Source: Mogibacterium sp.
GTDB lineage: Bacteria; Bacillota; Clostridia; Peptostreptococcales; Anaerovoracaceae
Reading direction: 5' to 3'
DNA length: 52,155 nucleotides
NCBI GenBank assembly: GCA_017403955.1
Contig: JAFRDH010000021.1
Span: forward strand, 1-52,155
Position numbers and translations under genes: made by a program. The notes beneath the pieces are model-generated. The model was not told where the DNA came from. It saw nothing but the letters and a program-made list of their open reading frames with translations, and ran no database searches. Of the stretch, positions 1-10,049 are shown in pieces (the stretch's first letter is position 1; every line of letters starts with the position of its first letter).

Positions 1-21
1 ATTTTGAGGGTACGACCCTGA

Positions 22-137
<116 letters not shown>

Positions 138-150
138 TTTTCTTTTGTAA

Positions 151-209
151 GAAACGTCTGATTGCAAGATCGTTCAGATTACGAACTACCTTGCATTCAG
201 ACGTTTTTT
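151..209 (+). terminator. rRNA operon terminator
   Basis: AAACGTCTGA-TGCAAG (from 151) pairs with CTTGCA-TCAGACGTTT, with one T-T mismatch inside the stem. The stem encloses a loop of about 20 nt and is followed by a T run at 204-209. This is a strong intrinsic terminator just after the 5S gene. Confidence 0.9.
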
Positions 210-290
210 ATCTTTCCTGATAATTTTGCACTGTCTCCTGGCTAATGAAATCAATTACTTCCATTTTCATTGTAAAGTTGCGTAAGTTTT

Positions 291-320
291 TTGATACAAT
301 TACTTATAATTTGATACATT
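291..320 (+). promoter_or_regulatory. probable promoter of the giant surface protein gene
   Basis: A perfect TATAAT lies at 305-310, but no good -35 box sits 16-18 bp before it. An alternative pair is TTGATA (291-296), an 18-bp spacer, then TACATT (315-320). Either would start transcription shortly before the SD AGGGGG at 341-346. Which box is used cannot be decided from the sequence. Confidence 0.4.
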
Positions 321-355
321 TATGTCTTTAGCTGATGTTCAGGGGGATATCGACT

Positions 356-3300
356 ATGTATAGAAGAAAAAAGCGTTCCGGGTCCACCGGTTTACTCAGA
401 ACTCTGTTTGCTGTTGTTCTTGCGCTGAGTATGACAGTTGTTCTTGCAGTGCCGAAGGATGTAATGGCGGCTTCTAATACCAAAGGACCGAATTCAATTG
501 TCCTTGACAGCCTTTTGAGTGACCGTCAATTTGTTCCGCAGGTTCTTATGACAGGCATTCGTCCTGAGAAAGACTGGGGAGGACAAGGTTTCAATAATAA
601 TCCACATATGAATGTTGGTGGAGGTGTTGATCACTTCATGTATGAAGATCTGATAGATCAATATACGAGTGATGTTGCCCTTAAAGCACTTGTAAGCTTG
701 TACACTTTGAAGTCAGAGCTTGAAACCTATCCGATTGAAACACTGATGAAAGCATGTGAACAGATGAGCAATTATAATGCTTTTCTGTATGCGCTTAAGA
801 CAGCGAATGATGCAGCGAATAATGCTCTCAAAGAGGCGTATGATGATCTCGGCGGAAAGTATCCGGTCCAGGAAACGATTGCTGCGATCAAAGCTGATCC
901 GGAAACCTGGGATGGTTATTCTCTGACAAGACTTGAATCTATGGTCGAGGGTTCAGAAGAGTATAACGAATACAAGAATGAGCTCAAAGATTCAGAAGAT
1001 GAGCTCGACAACAAGCTTTATACTTTGCTGAATCAGAAAGAAGAAGAATGCTACGACAAAGAAACTCTCAAGCAGTTGAGAGATACTGTACGTTCTGTAC
1101 AGGGAGTTGAGAACCAGTCAACAAGTGAGGCATTGAAGTCGACTAAAATCTACGACGTGATCCTCAATGATATTTTTGTATCTGATTATACATCTGCTCT
1201 TGGCATTTCTACGAGCAGGGATACGACAGCAAAGACTGAATATGAACAGTGGAGCACTGCCCTGGGCAATTACAATCAGGCGCTTGACTATGTCAGCGGT
1301 GCGGTCGACCTCACGCAGCAAGACGCAATGAAGATAATGATAGAGGATTATCTTGATGTGCTCAAAAGTTCAAGTGAAAATCAGATGCAAAATCTGTCAG
1401 ATGCCTTCACGGTAATGGAAGATGAAGAATCCTGGTTTAAAAGCGATCTCAGTCCGAAATATGATGAGATCATAGCACTCTACGGTGACAGCGGGTTATA
1501 TGCGAACGAAGATGTTGCTTCCAAAAGATACTATGAAGCACAGCTCGAATGTAACAAAAGGTATATGACGCAGTCTTCAACCGCAGATTTTCTCAGCACT
1601 GTCGGTAAGACTGTCTCACTTGCCCAGAATACTTTGGCTAATTACTGGCTGGTCGATACTCTTCTCAGAGAGAATGAGACGATTCGCGGAGTCCTCAACA
1701 GGGTGGCAGGCCAGACGTCCGGAGCCGGTGATGCAGGATTTACAACTGCAGTCGCCAAATACCGTAAACTGCTGGATTACAATGACGGCGATGCTCAGAC
1801 TGAAATCATTTTGAGCGTTCTCAACACCGCAGTGTCTGAATTGAATTCAACTCTCGAAAAGACTGTATCTAAAGGCCTTAAGAAAGAAGCCAGAAAGGCC
1901 CTTGTTTCACTTGGCAGGGACTCAGTGTCGAGGGCAAAGATAGCAATGACTGCATCGAGGATAGCGAATGTCTACAGTGCAGTGGATATGCTCGATGACT
2001 ATTGCGCGAATTATCAGGAGATAGCAGAAAAGATTTACGAGATAAAGTATCTCCAGCAATTGGCGGAGTATGCGGCAGAGTCATATAACAAAGATGTCAA
2101 GGCATACAGAGAAGAAGGAAGCGCGACAAGAGCTGAAAAATATGCCAGCAATGCTATCGACGATCTGCAGTTCCTCAAGCAGATCAAAATGAGACAGAAT
2201 AAGGATGCATATGATGCGCTCAGCGGCATGCAGGATGAAACACTCGCAGGCTGGATCGCAAAAATAGTGTCAGACGGTGGTGGGGCGCTGCTTGAGAAAC
2301 AGTATAACAAGCAGATGAATGCTTTGACTCAGATGCAGGTATTCCCGGTAGCAAATGCGCCATTTGAAGTAAAATCCGGCCAGACACTTACAATTACTCA
2401 CGAAGACTATATGGACGGCAGAACCACATACGTTGGTACCATCAGAGCTGACGGCGAGATCGTAGGGCAGGTAGCCGAGATGGATCTCTATGCGGCAGAT
2501 GGTATCTCTGTAAGTGGAAATCTTATCATTGACTGTGATATCAGGGTGCCTCAGATAATCGGATACGGCGGATCGGTTACTGTTGAGAGTGGACGGAATC
2601 CTGTCATAGGCTATGTCGATGGAGACATATATGCAGGAAGCGATCTGCATATCAGAGGATCCGTAAATGGAAGTATCGGTAATTACAACAAAGACAACAG
2701 AATCAAAATAACAGTAGACGGCAGTGTAAGTTCGGGATATCTGGGGCCTGAAAATGCAGAATTCATTATCAGGAAAGATCTCGAAGCAACAACGCTGAGC
2801 ATGTCCTCGTCAAAAGTGACCATTGAGGGCAATGCACAGGTCGAGACAGTACTCACGGGCACATCCTCGGATCTGACTGTAAAGGGAGATCTGAAACTTT
2901 CAACGTTCCATGATGATGATACAAGGGCATATATCGGACTGAAGAAAAGTACTGTTGAAGTGTTCGGTGATTTTGAATATTACGGACTTGGCGGAGATTA
3001 TTGGTATCTCGTCAATGAATACAGATTAGCCGAGGATTCACAGCTCATACTTCATGGTGTATCAACATTTGATACATATGATAAAGAACAGTTTTCTATT
3101 AAGTTTGCTGATGATACAGGCCGAGGAAGCGGTATCATTATCGCCGGTGACGGAACTGCAAGGATAATAAACAAAATCTATCCAGATCAGGAGGTCCCGC
3201 AGTCCTGGGGCTTACCTGAAATAGTAACGAAATATTCACTGGAAATAAAAACTGATTCGAGCTCAGGTCTTCAGAATGTCAGATTCGACACAAACCGTAT

Positions 3301-6300
3301 AGCCGGATTTGAAGATCTGGTCGGAACCGTGAATTTCCCTGCTGATATGCAGGTGCTGGAAACATCAACTGTGGATTATGCAACAATTAATTGTCCGGGA
3401 ACTATGGTGTTCCATAAAGATCTCGTTGCCAGATCGATGACATCCAATAGCCAGCTGCATATTAAAGGTGATTTCAATGTCACCGGGTATTCTAATTTGC
3501 GTAAATCTGTAACGGTAGACGGCAAAACAAACTTAACAAAAAGTCTGACAGTATACTCCTCGATTGATTCGCCTGTGACGATCACCGGAAATATGTTCCT
3601 GAACGATGGCAGCGAACTGACAATTTATAAGGAAAAAGTACCGGATGACTCTGCTTATACGGAAGCAGAGATCGCTGCATGGGAAAATGATACATTCGCT
3701 TTGACCGTCAATGGAGACATACTCTCGAGAGTAGGAGCTACGATCGATGCCGAGTCCTTGCGTGTCAATGGAGATCTGACTACCGAGGGCTTCGATGATG
3801 CGACCGGCAAGAACTCTTATATCGAGGCAGAGAAGCTTTACGTCAAAGGGTATTTTGACTGCAAGGGCAACATTATTCCGGGACTGGGCCAGTCAGGAAT
3901 CGTAGACCTCACCCTTGAAGATGGTGCTGATCTGACCGGACTCAGCACATCAGGGCAGTTTACTATCCGTAAGGTAACTATCCTTGACCCTAACGACTCT
4001 GTGCATGAAATCATTACTAATGAAAACGTCAGGATAAGGTATCTGAATGTGCCTGATTGCAGAGTGTCTCTTCCGAAAGGACTGAGATTCTCGAATCTTG
4101 ATATCGACGGGACAATGACGGTCGTTGGTCAGGTGCCGGTATTCAGCGGCAAAACTGCATATACGGGCAAGATCGTATTCGAGGACACGGTCAGGAACTT
4201 CACGCTTTATAATGATGAGTCGTCTTCCAGCGGTGTCACGCCACCGAATAATTTCTTCAACAAGATCCATGCGAAGAAGGATCTCTGGATCTATGGTCAG
4301 TTTAAAATGATGGAACCGGAAGTAGAGACAGATACCGCCGCAGGTGACCTCAAAGTAGACGGAGACTTAAGATTCGGTACCGGCGCAAATGGAACATTCT
4401 GCAGTAAAAAAATCGATTTCGGCAACGCGAATATCATCGTCGGACAAAGTGCAACGCTGGATTTTGCTGCTGATGAAGTAACAGCCCGCGGACTGACCGT
4501 TCAGTATCCGGACTCAAAGTTCTTCATGAGATGTCCGCTTACAGACGGTGAAAGAAGACACCTTATACTCAATGGCGGAGATTATCAGGTGAATGATGAT
4601 GATCCATTGGTAGACTGGTTGACGCTGAATAGTGACGAGACCGGATTGATCGCAGGCGGAGACGGCACTTTTGGCAAAGTGGAAGCCAATGTTCCGGATC
4701 TTATCGTGAATGTCGACAAATTCGATACAGATGAGTTCGTTTCCGACACCGAGAACATACAGATTTCCGGTAATTTCAAAGATATTTATCTTGGAACGAT
4801 ACCGGAAGAGGTGAGAAACAAGATCAAGAGTATCCGGTTCGACAATGTATATGGTCTTGACAAAATGTATACGGGCTACGATGACAACCGCGTCGCATAC
4901 TACACCTGGGACATCAGCAACATTGAGGAAACAGAAACCGGTAACAAATATACCGGAGCGCTTATCCTGTCTAATGATCCTGCAGGCGTTCACAAGGTGA
5001 CTTTCGGACGTGCGAACGAAAACGAAAGCTACAGATATACCAGGCTGTTCAAGAATGGATCCTTCATACTTCCGTACAATTATGAAGACGAGCTCATGAA
5101 CATGCTGTATACAGAAAAGAAGTGCTATAACCTGATCGACGTTACAAAGCATCAGGTAAATAAGGACATGGATCTGTATTACAGAAGTTATGCATTTAGC
5201 GAAATTCCTGATGATCCGGAAGTGATACTGCTTGATGAAGAGAAGGAAGTGACACCTGGAGCTCTGTATGAGACCAAAACATTTGCGTTCACACCTGAAA
5301 CAGATGGAATGTATGGGTTTGAGTCTATGGGAGATCTGTATCCGGATGGATGTATTGCTGTCGAAGATGGCAAATACTATTCGGAAAGATACAGATATGA
5401 TACGCAGCACTTCAGCGAGAAATTCCTTGGAAGGGCAGGCGCTACATATTACCTGCAGTCAAGACTTGATTATGGGGATGTAGGAACATACAAGGTCAAA
5501 GTCAGCAGACTCGGAGATATCGAACCGGATGAACCGGATGAGCCAGATCATCCTGATGATCCTGATCCGGATGAACCTGATCCTCATCTGAACACGATCC
5601 CGGTCGAAGAAATACAGTCTGTAGAATTGATACATGACAGGCCGTATACGTTATCTATTGCAAACAGTGATAATGGGATCGGCTTCTCGACAGGCATCGA
5701 CTATGTTATGAGGAGAGGCGACAAATTCATAATCCATAAGAAGAACGGTACTTCAGTCACATACACTTATGGCGATTACTACATCGGCGAGTACACTACA
5801 ACGACTGTCCTTAACGATGGAACTGACTGGCTCAGACTCTGGGAAGAGGAAGTACATGAAACTGATGAGAACGGAAACCTGATCCCATGGCAGGCAGGAG
5901 AAAACCACAAGTGGAAAGTGACTTACAGTATGACTCCTTGGGCAGCGGAAGACAAATATCCTGACTGCGCAGATAACATTACATGCCTTGTGGATGTATA
6001 TGTTGCCGGTGAGGAAGAGTATGACCTCGGTATCGCTAAGGAAGACGCAATAAGAGATATCGATATCGAGCTCATCGGAGAATACGAAGGATATCTTGAT
6101 GATTATGCTCCTGAACAGAAAGAAGAAATTCTGAGGATCGCAGCTGAATCGAAGCAGGCGGTTGAAAACGCTGAAACCGCTGAAGAAGCAAGGCGCATAA
6201 GTGAAGAAGCTATAGCTGCCAAGAACAAGATCTACAAGTCGTACCAGATCGAGGAAATGGAAGAAAACTGGAACAGTGCAAAAGAAAACTTTTCAGGCTT

Positions 6301-7051
6301 CAAGGATGAAAATATGCTCGATGAATGTTATACACAGGAAAATAAACGACTGATCCTGGACCGTATCGCAGAGACCGAGCGCGCTATCGATGAAGTCATG
6401 GCCGCTCGTGACAATTATGCTACCTATTATGAATTCTATGACTACTATTATGACACCATCTGGAACCTGTCATATGACTGCGTGGACTACATCGATTCCC
6501 TTGAGGAAAAAGAGTATGTCTCATCACTTGTTGTAAAACTGACACCTGACAGATACAGATACGATGGAAGAGTGAAGAGACCTAAGGTGACCGTAATTGC
6601 TGACGGCATTGAGCTGCCTGAGAGCGAGTACAGGATCGACTGGCCTGCAGACTGCAAGAACGTAGGAGACTATTTTGTAGATGTCTATCTGACAGGACAG
6701 TACAGAGGCAGCAACGCTGAAGTATTCAGTATTGAAAAGGCTGCAAATACTGTTACTGCAAAGGGCAAGACTGCAACAGTCAAGTACTCAAAACTCAAGA
6801 AAAAGAATCAGACCATAGCCGCTGCAAAAGCATTCACGGTCAGCAAAGCACAAGGCAAGGTCACATACAAAGTTGCAGCGTACGATAAGAAGGCTAAGAA
6901 AAAGATCACTATAAACTCAGCAGGCAAGATCACAGTCAAGAAAGGCCTCAAGAAAGGCAAATACAAGATGAAAGTCAAAGTGATAGCCGGAGGAAACAGG
7001 AACTACTACGCAGCGACCAGAACAGTAACCATTACCATCAAAGTCAAATAG
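356..7051 (+). CDS. giant secreted cell-surface protein with beta-solenoid-like repeats
   Basis: A 2231-residue exported protein of unknown function. ATG 356 is preferred over the in-frame ATG 335 because AGGGGG (341-346) lies 9 nt before it. Residues 1-40 form a signal peptide: basic start, long hydrophobic core, then a VMAA-type cleavage site. Residues 45-650 look mostly alpha-helical. From about 660 to 1475 the chain is full of short V-x-G-D-L/I strands such as LTVNGDIL, LRVNGDL and LKVDGDL, typical of a right-handed beta-solenoid. An acidic Asp/Pro linker covers about 1723-1744 and a helical stretch about 1920-1960. A YDG-type bacterial Ig-like module lies near 2060-2130, and the last 100 residues are Lys-rich. 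Similar C-termini occur in clostridial surface proteins. I see no LPXTG or SLH motif. The function, perhaps adhesion or a stalk, is inferred. Confidence 0.85.
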   Translation: MYRRKKRSGSTGLLRTLFAVVLALSMTVVLAVPKDVMAASNTKGPNSIVLDSLLSDRQFVPQVLMTGIRPEKDWGGQGFNNNPHMNVGGGVDHFMYEDLIDQYTSDVALKALVSLYTLKSELETYPIETLMKACEQMSNYNAFLYALKTANDAANNALKEAYDDLGGKYPVQETIAAIKADPETWDGYSLTRLESMVEGSEEYNEYKNELKDSEDELDNKLYTLLNQKEEECYDKETLKQLRDTVRSVQGVENQSTSEALKSTKIYDVILNDIFVSDYTSALGISTSRDTTAKTEYEQWSTALGNYNQALDYVSGAVDLTQQDAMKIMIEDYLDVLKSSSENQMQNLSDAFTVMEDEESWFKSDLSPKYDEIIALYGDSGLYANEDVASKRYYEAQLECNKRYMTQSSTADFLSTVGKTVSLAQNTLANYWLVDTLLRENETIRGVLNRVAGQTSGAGDAGFTTAVAKYRKLLDYNDGDAQTEIILSVLNTAVSELNSTLEKTVSKGLKKEARKALVSLGRDSVSRAKIAMTASRIANVYSAVDMLDDYCANYQEIAEKIYEIKYLQQLAEYAAESYNKDVKAYREEGSATRAEKYASNAIDDLQFLKQIKMRQNKDAYDALSGMQDETLAGWIAKIVSDGGGALLEKQYNKQMNALTQMQVFPVANAPFEVKSGQTLTITHEDYMDGRTTYVGTIRADGEIVGQVAEMDLYAADGISVSGNLIIDCDIRVPQIIGYGGSVTVESGRNPVIGYVDGDIYAGSDLHIRGSVNGSIGNYNKDNRIKITVDGSVSSGYLGPENAEFIIRKDLEATTLSMSSSKVTIEGNAQVETVLTGTSSDLTVKGDLKLSTFHDDDTRAYIGLKKSTVEVFGDFEYYGLGGDYWYLVNEYRLAEDSQLILHGVSTFDTYDKEQFSIKFADDTGRGSGIIIAGDGTARIINKIYPDQEVPQSWGLPEIVTKYSLEIKTDSSSGLQNVRFDTNRIAGFEDLVGTVNFPADMQVLETSTVDYATINCPGTMVFHKDLVARSMTSNSQLHIKGDFNVTGYSNLRKSVTVDGKTNLTKSLTVYSSIDSPVTITGNMFLNDGSELTIYKEKVPDDSAYTEAEIAAWENDTFALTVNGDILSRVGATIDAESLRVNGDLTTEGFDDATGKNSYIEAEKLYVKGYFDCKGNIIPGLGQSGIVDLTLEDGADLTGLSTSGQFTIRKVTILDPNDSVHEIITNENVRIRYLNVPDCRVSLPKGLRFSNLDIDGTMTVVGQVPVFSGKTAYTGKIVFEDTVRNFTLYNDESSSSGVTPPNNFFNKIHAKKDLWIYGQFKMMEPEVETDTAAGDLKVDGDLRFGTGANGTFCSKKIDFGNANIIVGQSATLDFAADEVTARGLTVQYPDSKFFMRCPLTDGERRHLILNGGDYQVNDDDPLVDWLTLNSDETGLIAGGDGTFGKVEANVPDLIVNVDKFDTDEFVSDTENIQISGNFKDIYLGTIPEEVRNKIKSIRFDNVYGLDKMYTGYDDNRVAYYTWDISNIEETETGNKYTGALILSNDPAGVHKVTFGRANENESYRYTRLFKNGSFILPYNYEDELMNMLYTEKKCYNLIDVTKHQVNKDMDLYYRSYAFSEIPDDPEVILLDEEKEVTPGALYETKTFAFTPETDGMYGFESMGDLYPDGCIAVEDGKYYSERYRYDTQHFSEKFLGRAGATYYLQSRLDYGDVGTYKVKVSRLGDIEPDEPDEPDHPDDPDPDEPDPHLNTIPVEEIQSVELIHDRPYTLSIANSDNGIGFSTGIDYVMRRGDKFIIHKKNGTSVTYTYGDYYIGEYTTTTVLNDGTDWLRLWEEEVHETDENGNLIPWQAGENHKWKVTYSMTPWAAEDKYPDCADNITCLVDVYVAGEEEYDLGIAKEDAIRDIDIELIGEYEGYLDDYAPEQKEEILRIAAESKQAVENAETAEEARRISEEAIAAKNKIYKSYQIEEMEENWNSAKENFSGFKDENMLDECYTQENKRLILDRIAETERAIDEVMAARDNYATYYEFYDYYYDTIWNLSYDCVDYIDSLEEKEYVSSLVVKLTPDRYRYDGRVKRPKVTVIADGIELPESEYRIDWPADCKNVGDYFVDVYLTGQYRGSNAEVFSIEKAANTVTAKGKTATVKYSKLKKKNQTIAAAKAFTVSKAQGKVTYKVAAYDKKAKKKITINSAGKITVKKGLKKGKYKMKVKVIAGGNRNYYAATRTVTITIKVK

Positions 7052-7110
7052 AATAACAGCCGGAAGCTGTACGATATCAAACTTCGTCTGCTTCGTATGT
7101 TAAAGTAAAA

Positions 7111-7168
7111 ATGGCCCGATCATCTGAAAACTTATCCGTAAAGTATCAGATGAGACTGGGCCTTTTTT
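7111..7168 (+). terminator. terminator after the surface protein gene
   Basis: GGCCCGATCATCTGA pairs with TCAGATGAGACTGGGCC with small mismatches, followed by six T. It ends the transcript of the giant gene. The surrounding gap (7052-7376, 325 nt) otherwise holds only the next gene's promoter and leader; I see no small gene or RNA motif in it. Confidence 0.85.
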
Positions 7169-7271
7169 GTGTGCGAATGCTCCTGGAAAGACGTTGTTAT
7201 ATACGTGTGTAATAACTATATAAATGTATTTTATTTAGTACATCAAAACTGTACGACTGGTCAGAAATAAC

Positions 7272-7301
7272 TTCACTTGTTCCACACATTAGTGATAAAA
7301 T
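7272..7301 (+). promoter_or_regulatory. probable promoter of the heptad-repeat protein gene
   Basis: TTCACT (7272-7277), an 18-bp spacer, then TAAAAT (7296-7301) preceded by TGA, which makes an extended -10. The leader would be about 70 nt and ends with the SD AGGAGAGGG at 7363-7371. Confidence 0.45.
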
Positions 7302-7376
7302 GTAGTCAATATTACGAGTTTGTACATTTGTTGTGCAAGCAATTACTTTGTTGAATTTCAACAGGAGAGGGAGACG

Positions 7377-9968
7377 ATGAAAAAAGGATTAAGTGTTCTC
7401 TTGATTGCAGCAGCACTTTTCGGTTTTTACGGCGGAGCTGTAAACATTAACGATGTGCTTGCATGCAAAGATTATTGGGAAGAGGCTGGAGAGAAATCAA
7501 CAGCTGACATGAACAAACTTGAAGATGGTCTTAACCAGCTCAAGGATAATGAACAGGCTTACCTTGACGGACTCAAGCAGGTAGCTGACGGTGAAGTTGC
7601 TCTTGCAGAAGGCGAAGTCGCTCTTGAAGAAGGTAAGGCTACACTGGCACAGGGTGAAGCTGACTATGCAGCAGCACCTGGAAAACTTGCAGACGCAAGG
7701 AAGCAAATCGCAAAAGGTGAGAAAGATCTTGCCGCAGGTGAGAAGAAGCTTGCTGCCGGATACAAAGCTTATGAACAGGGCAAGGCTGATTTCGCAGCAG
7801 CTCCTGCAAAGCTTGCTGCAGGAAGAAACGCTATTGCAGCAGGTGAGAGTGAACTTGCCACAGGCAGAGAGGCAGTCGGTGGTATTGATCAGCTGATCAG
7901 TGGTCTTTCGACTGCAAAGAGCGGGTATCTTGAGCAGTGGCAGCCTGGATTTGAGAAGAAGCTCTCCAAGGAACAACTCGAAGCTTATATGGCCGGACAA
8001 TCTAAAGATGGTCCGGGACTCAGACAGGCAAGGGATGTTGTTGCAGGAACACTTCAGAAGAAAGCTGAGGATATCGGTCTTATCGAGACGATTTCGGGAA
8101 CGAAGGATCTGACTAAGGATATTCTTGATGCATATGATGAAGGAAAAGGAACATATGCAAAGTTCGATAAGGCAGTTACAAACGCAGACCCGCTTTTCGA
8201 TGCTATGGATACTGCGAAGGAAACACTTGAAGGATTCTCTGCACTTGCTAAAGAAAAAGCAGAAGATCCAAAGCTGGCTATGCTTGAAGCCGGTCTTACG
8301 GGTGATACTCCTGTACCGGTAGCAGAAGGTCAGACAGTGCCTGTCAGCAAGCTCAATGTAACTCAGCTTAATAATGTAGTTGAGAGCCTTGGGGCAAAGA
8401 AAGCACAAACTGAAGAAACCAAGGCCGGACTGGAAGAAAAGAAAGCTCAGCTCGAGCAGCTGGATCCTGCTACACCGATCGACGAATCCGGAAAAACTGC
8501 AGGAGAAGCTCTTGCAGAGGTAAAAGCGGGAATAACTCAGTGTGAAGAGGGAATCAAGACAATCGACGCTTCAGTAACTAACCTCAACGCACTCATAAAC
8601 GGCAGAGCACAGGTTGCTGCTGAGATCGGGGCATTCTATAATGGCGCAAAGGACAAGCTCGGACTTGTCGGTAAACTCAATGCAGATCTTGCAAAGACAC
8701 TGAATGAAGTGATCCCTAAACTGATTGCAAATGATCCTGAAATGGCAAATGAGGATTATGCAGCTGCGATCGCAACTCTTAAGGAAGCGCTTGGAACGCT
8801 TTCAACTGCTCTTGACGGCAAGGTCAAGGATATCACTACGAACAAAGCAGCTCTTGAGGGAAGCTTCACAAGCTGGGATTCCGGTTACAAGCAGCTTGTT
8901 GCAGGACAGAAACAAATTGCTGACACTGAAGGAAGAGCACTTCCGTTCGCATTCAAGACCATGCTGACTAACCCAACGATCAGAACGGTCCTCAACGATA
9001 AGGCTCCGGCTCTTATCCCTGCTCTGACACTGTACAGCACAGATAAGCTTGTCAAGGAAGATCTGGAAGACTTTGACAGTGACATGAATACACTTACCGC
9101 ATCAGGCAGTGTAATAGATAAAGCTATTGCTGTTCTCCGTGGTATTAAGGCAGAAGCAGTAAAGAAGATCGCTCAAGGTGAGAAGGATCTCGCTGCAGGA
9201 AGACAGGAACTTGCTAATGGCGAGGCTGATTATGCAGCAGCTCCTGCAAAACTGGCAGCAGCTAAGAAGCAGCTTGCTCAGGGTGAAAAGGATCTTGCAG
9301 CAGGAAGAGCAAAGCTTGCTGATGGTAAGCAGCAGTATGCACAGGGCCTTGCTGATTACGAAGCAGCTCCTGCAAAGCTTGCTGATGGTAGAGCTCAGCT
9401 CGAAGAAGGTCTGAAGGCTCTGATGGAAGGAAGAGCTACTCTTGCAGACGGAAAGGCTAAACTCGCTGAGTATGAAGACGGCGAGCAGCAGGTAAGAGAT
9501 GGTCTTGCTACTTTGATGTCAACGAAACCGGATGGCGGACTTAAGAGCATCCTCGACAGACGCAACGGCGATGACGATTTCGACAATGGTGATAATCATC
9601 TTGAACTCGATGAGGGCCTTGAAGCAGTAACAGTAGGAAGAGGCTATCAGGCTGACTCCGGTGTACTGATCACTAAGGAAATCACAGGCAGAGCTATCGG
9701 AACAGCTGCCGGACTAGGCGCAGGCGCTCTCGCAGTACTTGCTGCAATTCTGTCCTTCCTCAAGAAGAACAAGGGTGCAGGAATCAGCGCTCTGCTCTCA
9801 GCAGCAGCAGGTGGTGCCGGTGTTGCCGTAGGAACAGGCGCAGGAATGGAATTCTCCAGCATTGCAGGATCCCTCGTTGGAGCTACTCCATGGATCGCAT
9901 TCGGAGTACTCGGAGGCGTTGCACTTGTACATGCAATAGCACACCTTGCATCAGGCAAATCAGCATAG
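7377..9968 (+). CDS. membrane protein with xxxLxxG heptad repeats (YhgE/Pip-like coiled coil)
   Basis: An 863-residue protein of unknown function. The start is ATG 7377, behind AGGAGAGGG; upstream in-frame codons lack an SD. An N-terminal hydrophobic segment (residues 3-28) is a signal or anchor. Two blocks follow the X-X-X-Leu-X-X-Gly heptad pattern (TIGR03057-like), known from YhgE/Pip and related phage-infection-type membrane proteins. Each block contains a 42-residue module (six heptads) beginning ADYAAAP: copies start near residues 95 and 137, then near 617 and 659. Between the blocks lies a helical region of about 440 residues. The last 95 residues hold three Gly/Ala-rich hydrophobic segments. 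There is no ABC-2 permease or MMPL domain, so it is not a full YhgE or transporter. A long envelope-spanning coiled coil is an inference. Confidence 0.8.
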   Translation: MKKGLSVLLIAAALFGFYGGAVNINDVLACKDYWEEAGEKSTADMNKLEDGLNQLKDNEQAYLDGLKQVADGEVALAEGEVALEEGKATLAQGEADYAAAPGKLADARKQIAKGEKDLAAGEKKLAAGYKAYEQGKADFAAAPAKLAAGRNAIAAGESELATGREAVGGIDQLISGLSTAKSGYLEQWQPGFEKKLSKEQLEAYMAGQSKDGPGLRQARDVVAGTLQKKAEDIGLIETISGTKDLTKDILDAYDEGKGTYAKFDKAVTNADPLFDAMDTAKETLEGFSALAKEKAEDPKLAMLEAGLTGDTPVPVAEGQTVPVSKLNVTQLNNVVESLGAKKAQTEETKAGLEEKKAQLEQLDPATPIDESGKTAGEALAEVKAGITQCEEGIKTIDASVTNLNALINGRAQVAAEIGAFYNGAKDKLGLVGKLNADLAKTLNEVIPKLIANDPEMANEDYAAAIATLKEALGTLSTALDGKVKDITTNKAALEGSFTSWDSGYKQLVAGQKQIADTEGRALPFAFKTMLTNPTIRTVLNDKAPALIPALTLYSTDKLVKEDLEDFDSDMNTLTASGSVIDKAIAVLRGIKAEAVKKIAQGEKDLAAGRQELANGEADYAAAPAKLAAAKKQLAQGEKDLAAGRAKLADGKQQYAQGLADYEAAPAKLADGRAQLEEGLKALMEGRATLADGKAKLAEYEDGEQQVRDGLATLMSTKPDGGLKSILDRRNGDDDFDNGDNHLELDEGLEAVTVGRGYQADSGVLITKEITGRAIGTAAGLGAGALAVLAAILSFLKKNKGAGISALLSAAAGGAGVAVGTGAGMEFSSIAGSLVGATPWIAFGVLGGVALVHAIAHLASGKSA

Positions 9969-10007
9969 TAATACTGATCTTTGCAACTGATAATAAATGA
10001 ACTACAG

Positions 10008-10038
10008 ATACCCCGCGTCACAGCACGCGGGGTATTTT
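10008..10038 (+). terminator. terminator after the heptad-repeat gene
   Basis: ATACCCCGCGT pairs perfectly over 11 bp with ACGCGGGGTAT, with a 6-nt loop and a short TTT tail. It separates the heptad gene from the SRP operon. Confidence 0.85.
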
Positions 10039-10049
10039 GGCAATATGGT

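Noticed and set aside
7497-8408. A 303-codon antisense frame in the heptad-repeat gene
   Set aside because: It is rich in Ser, Cys and Leu, as expected from reading repetitive heptad codons backwards, and lacks start signals. The same holds for the antisense frame at 4514-5410.
7659-9470. Repeated DNA that might suggest a CRISPR or tandem array
   Set aside because: The repeats are in-frame heptad codons with drift at third positions; there are no regular spacers.
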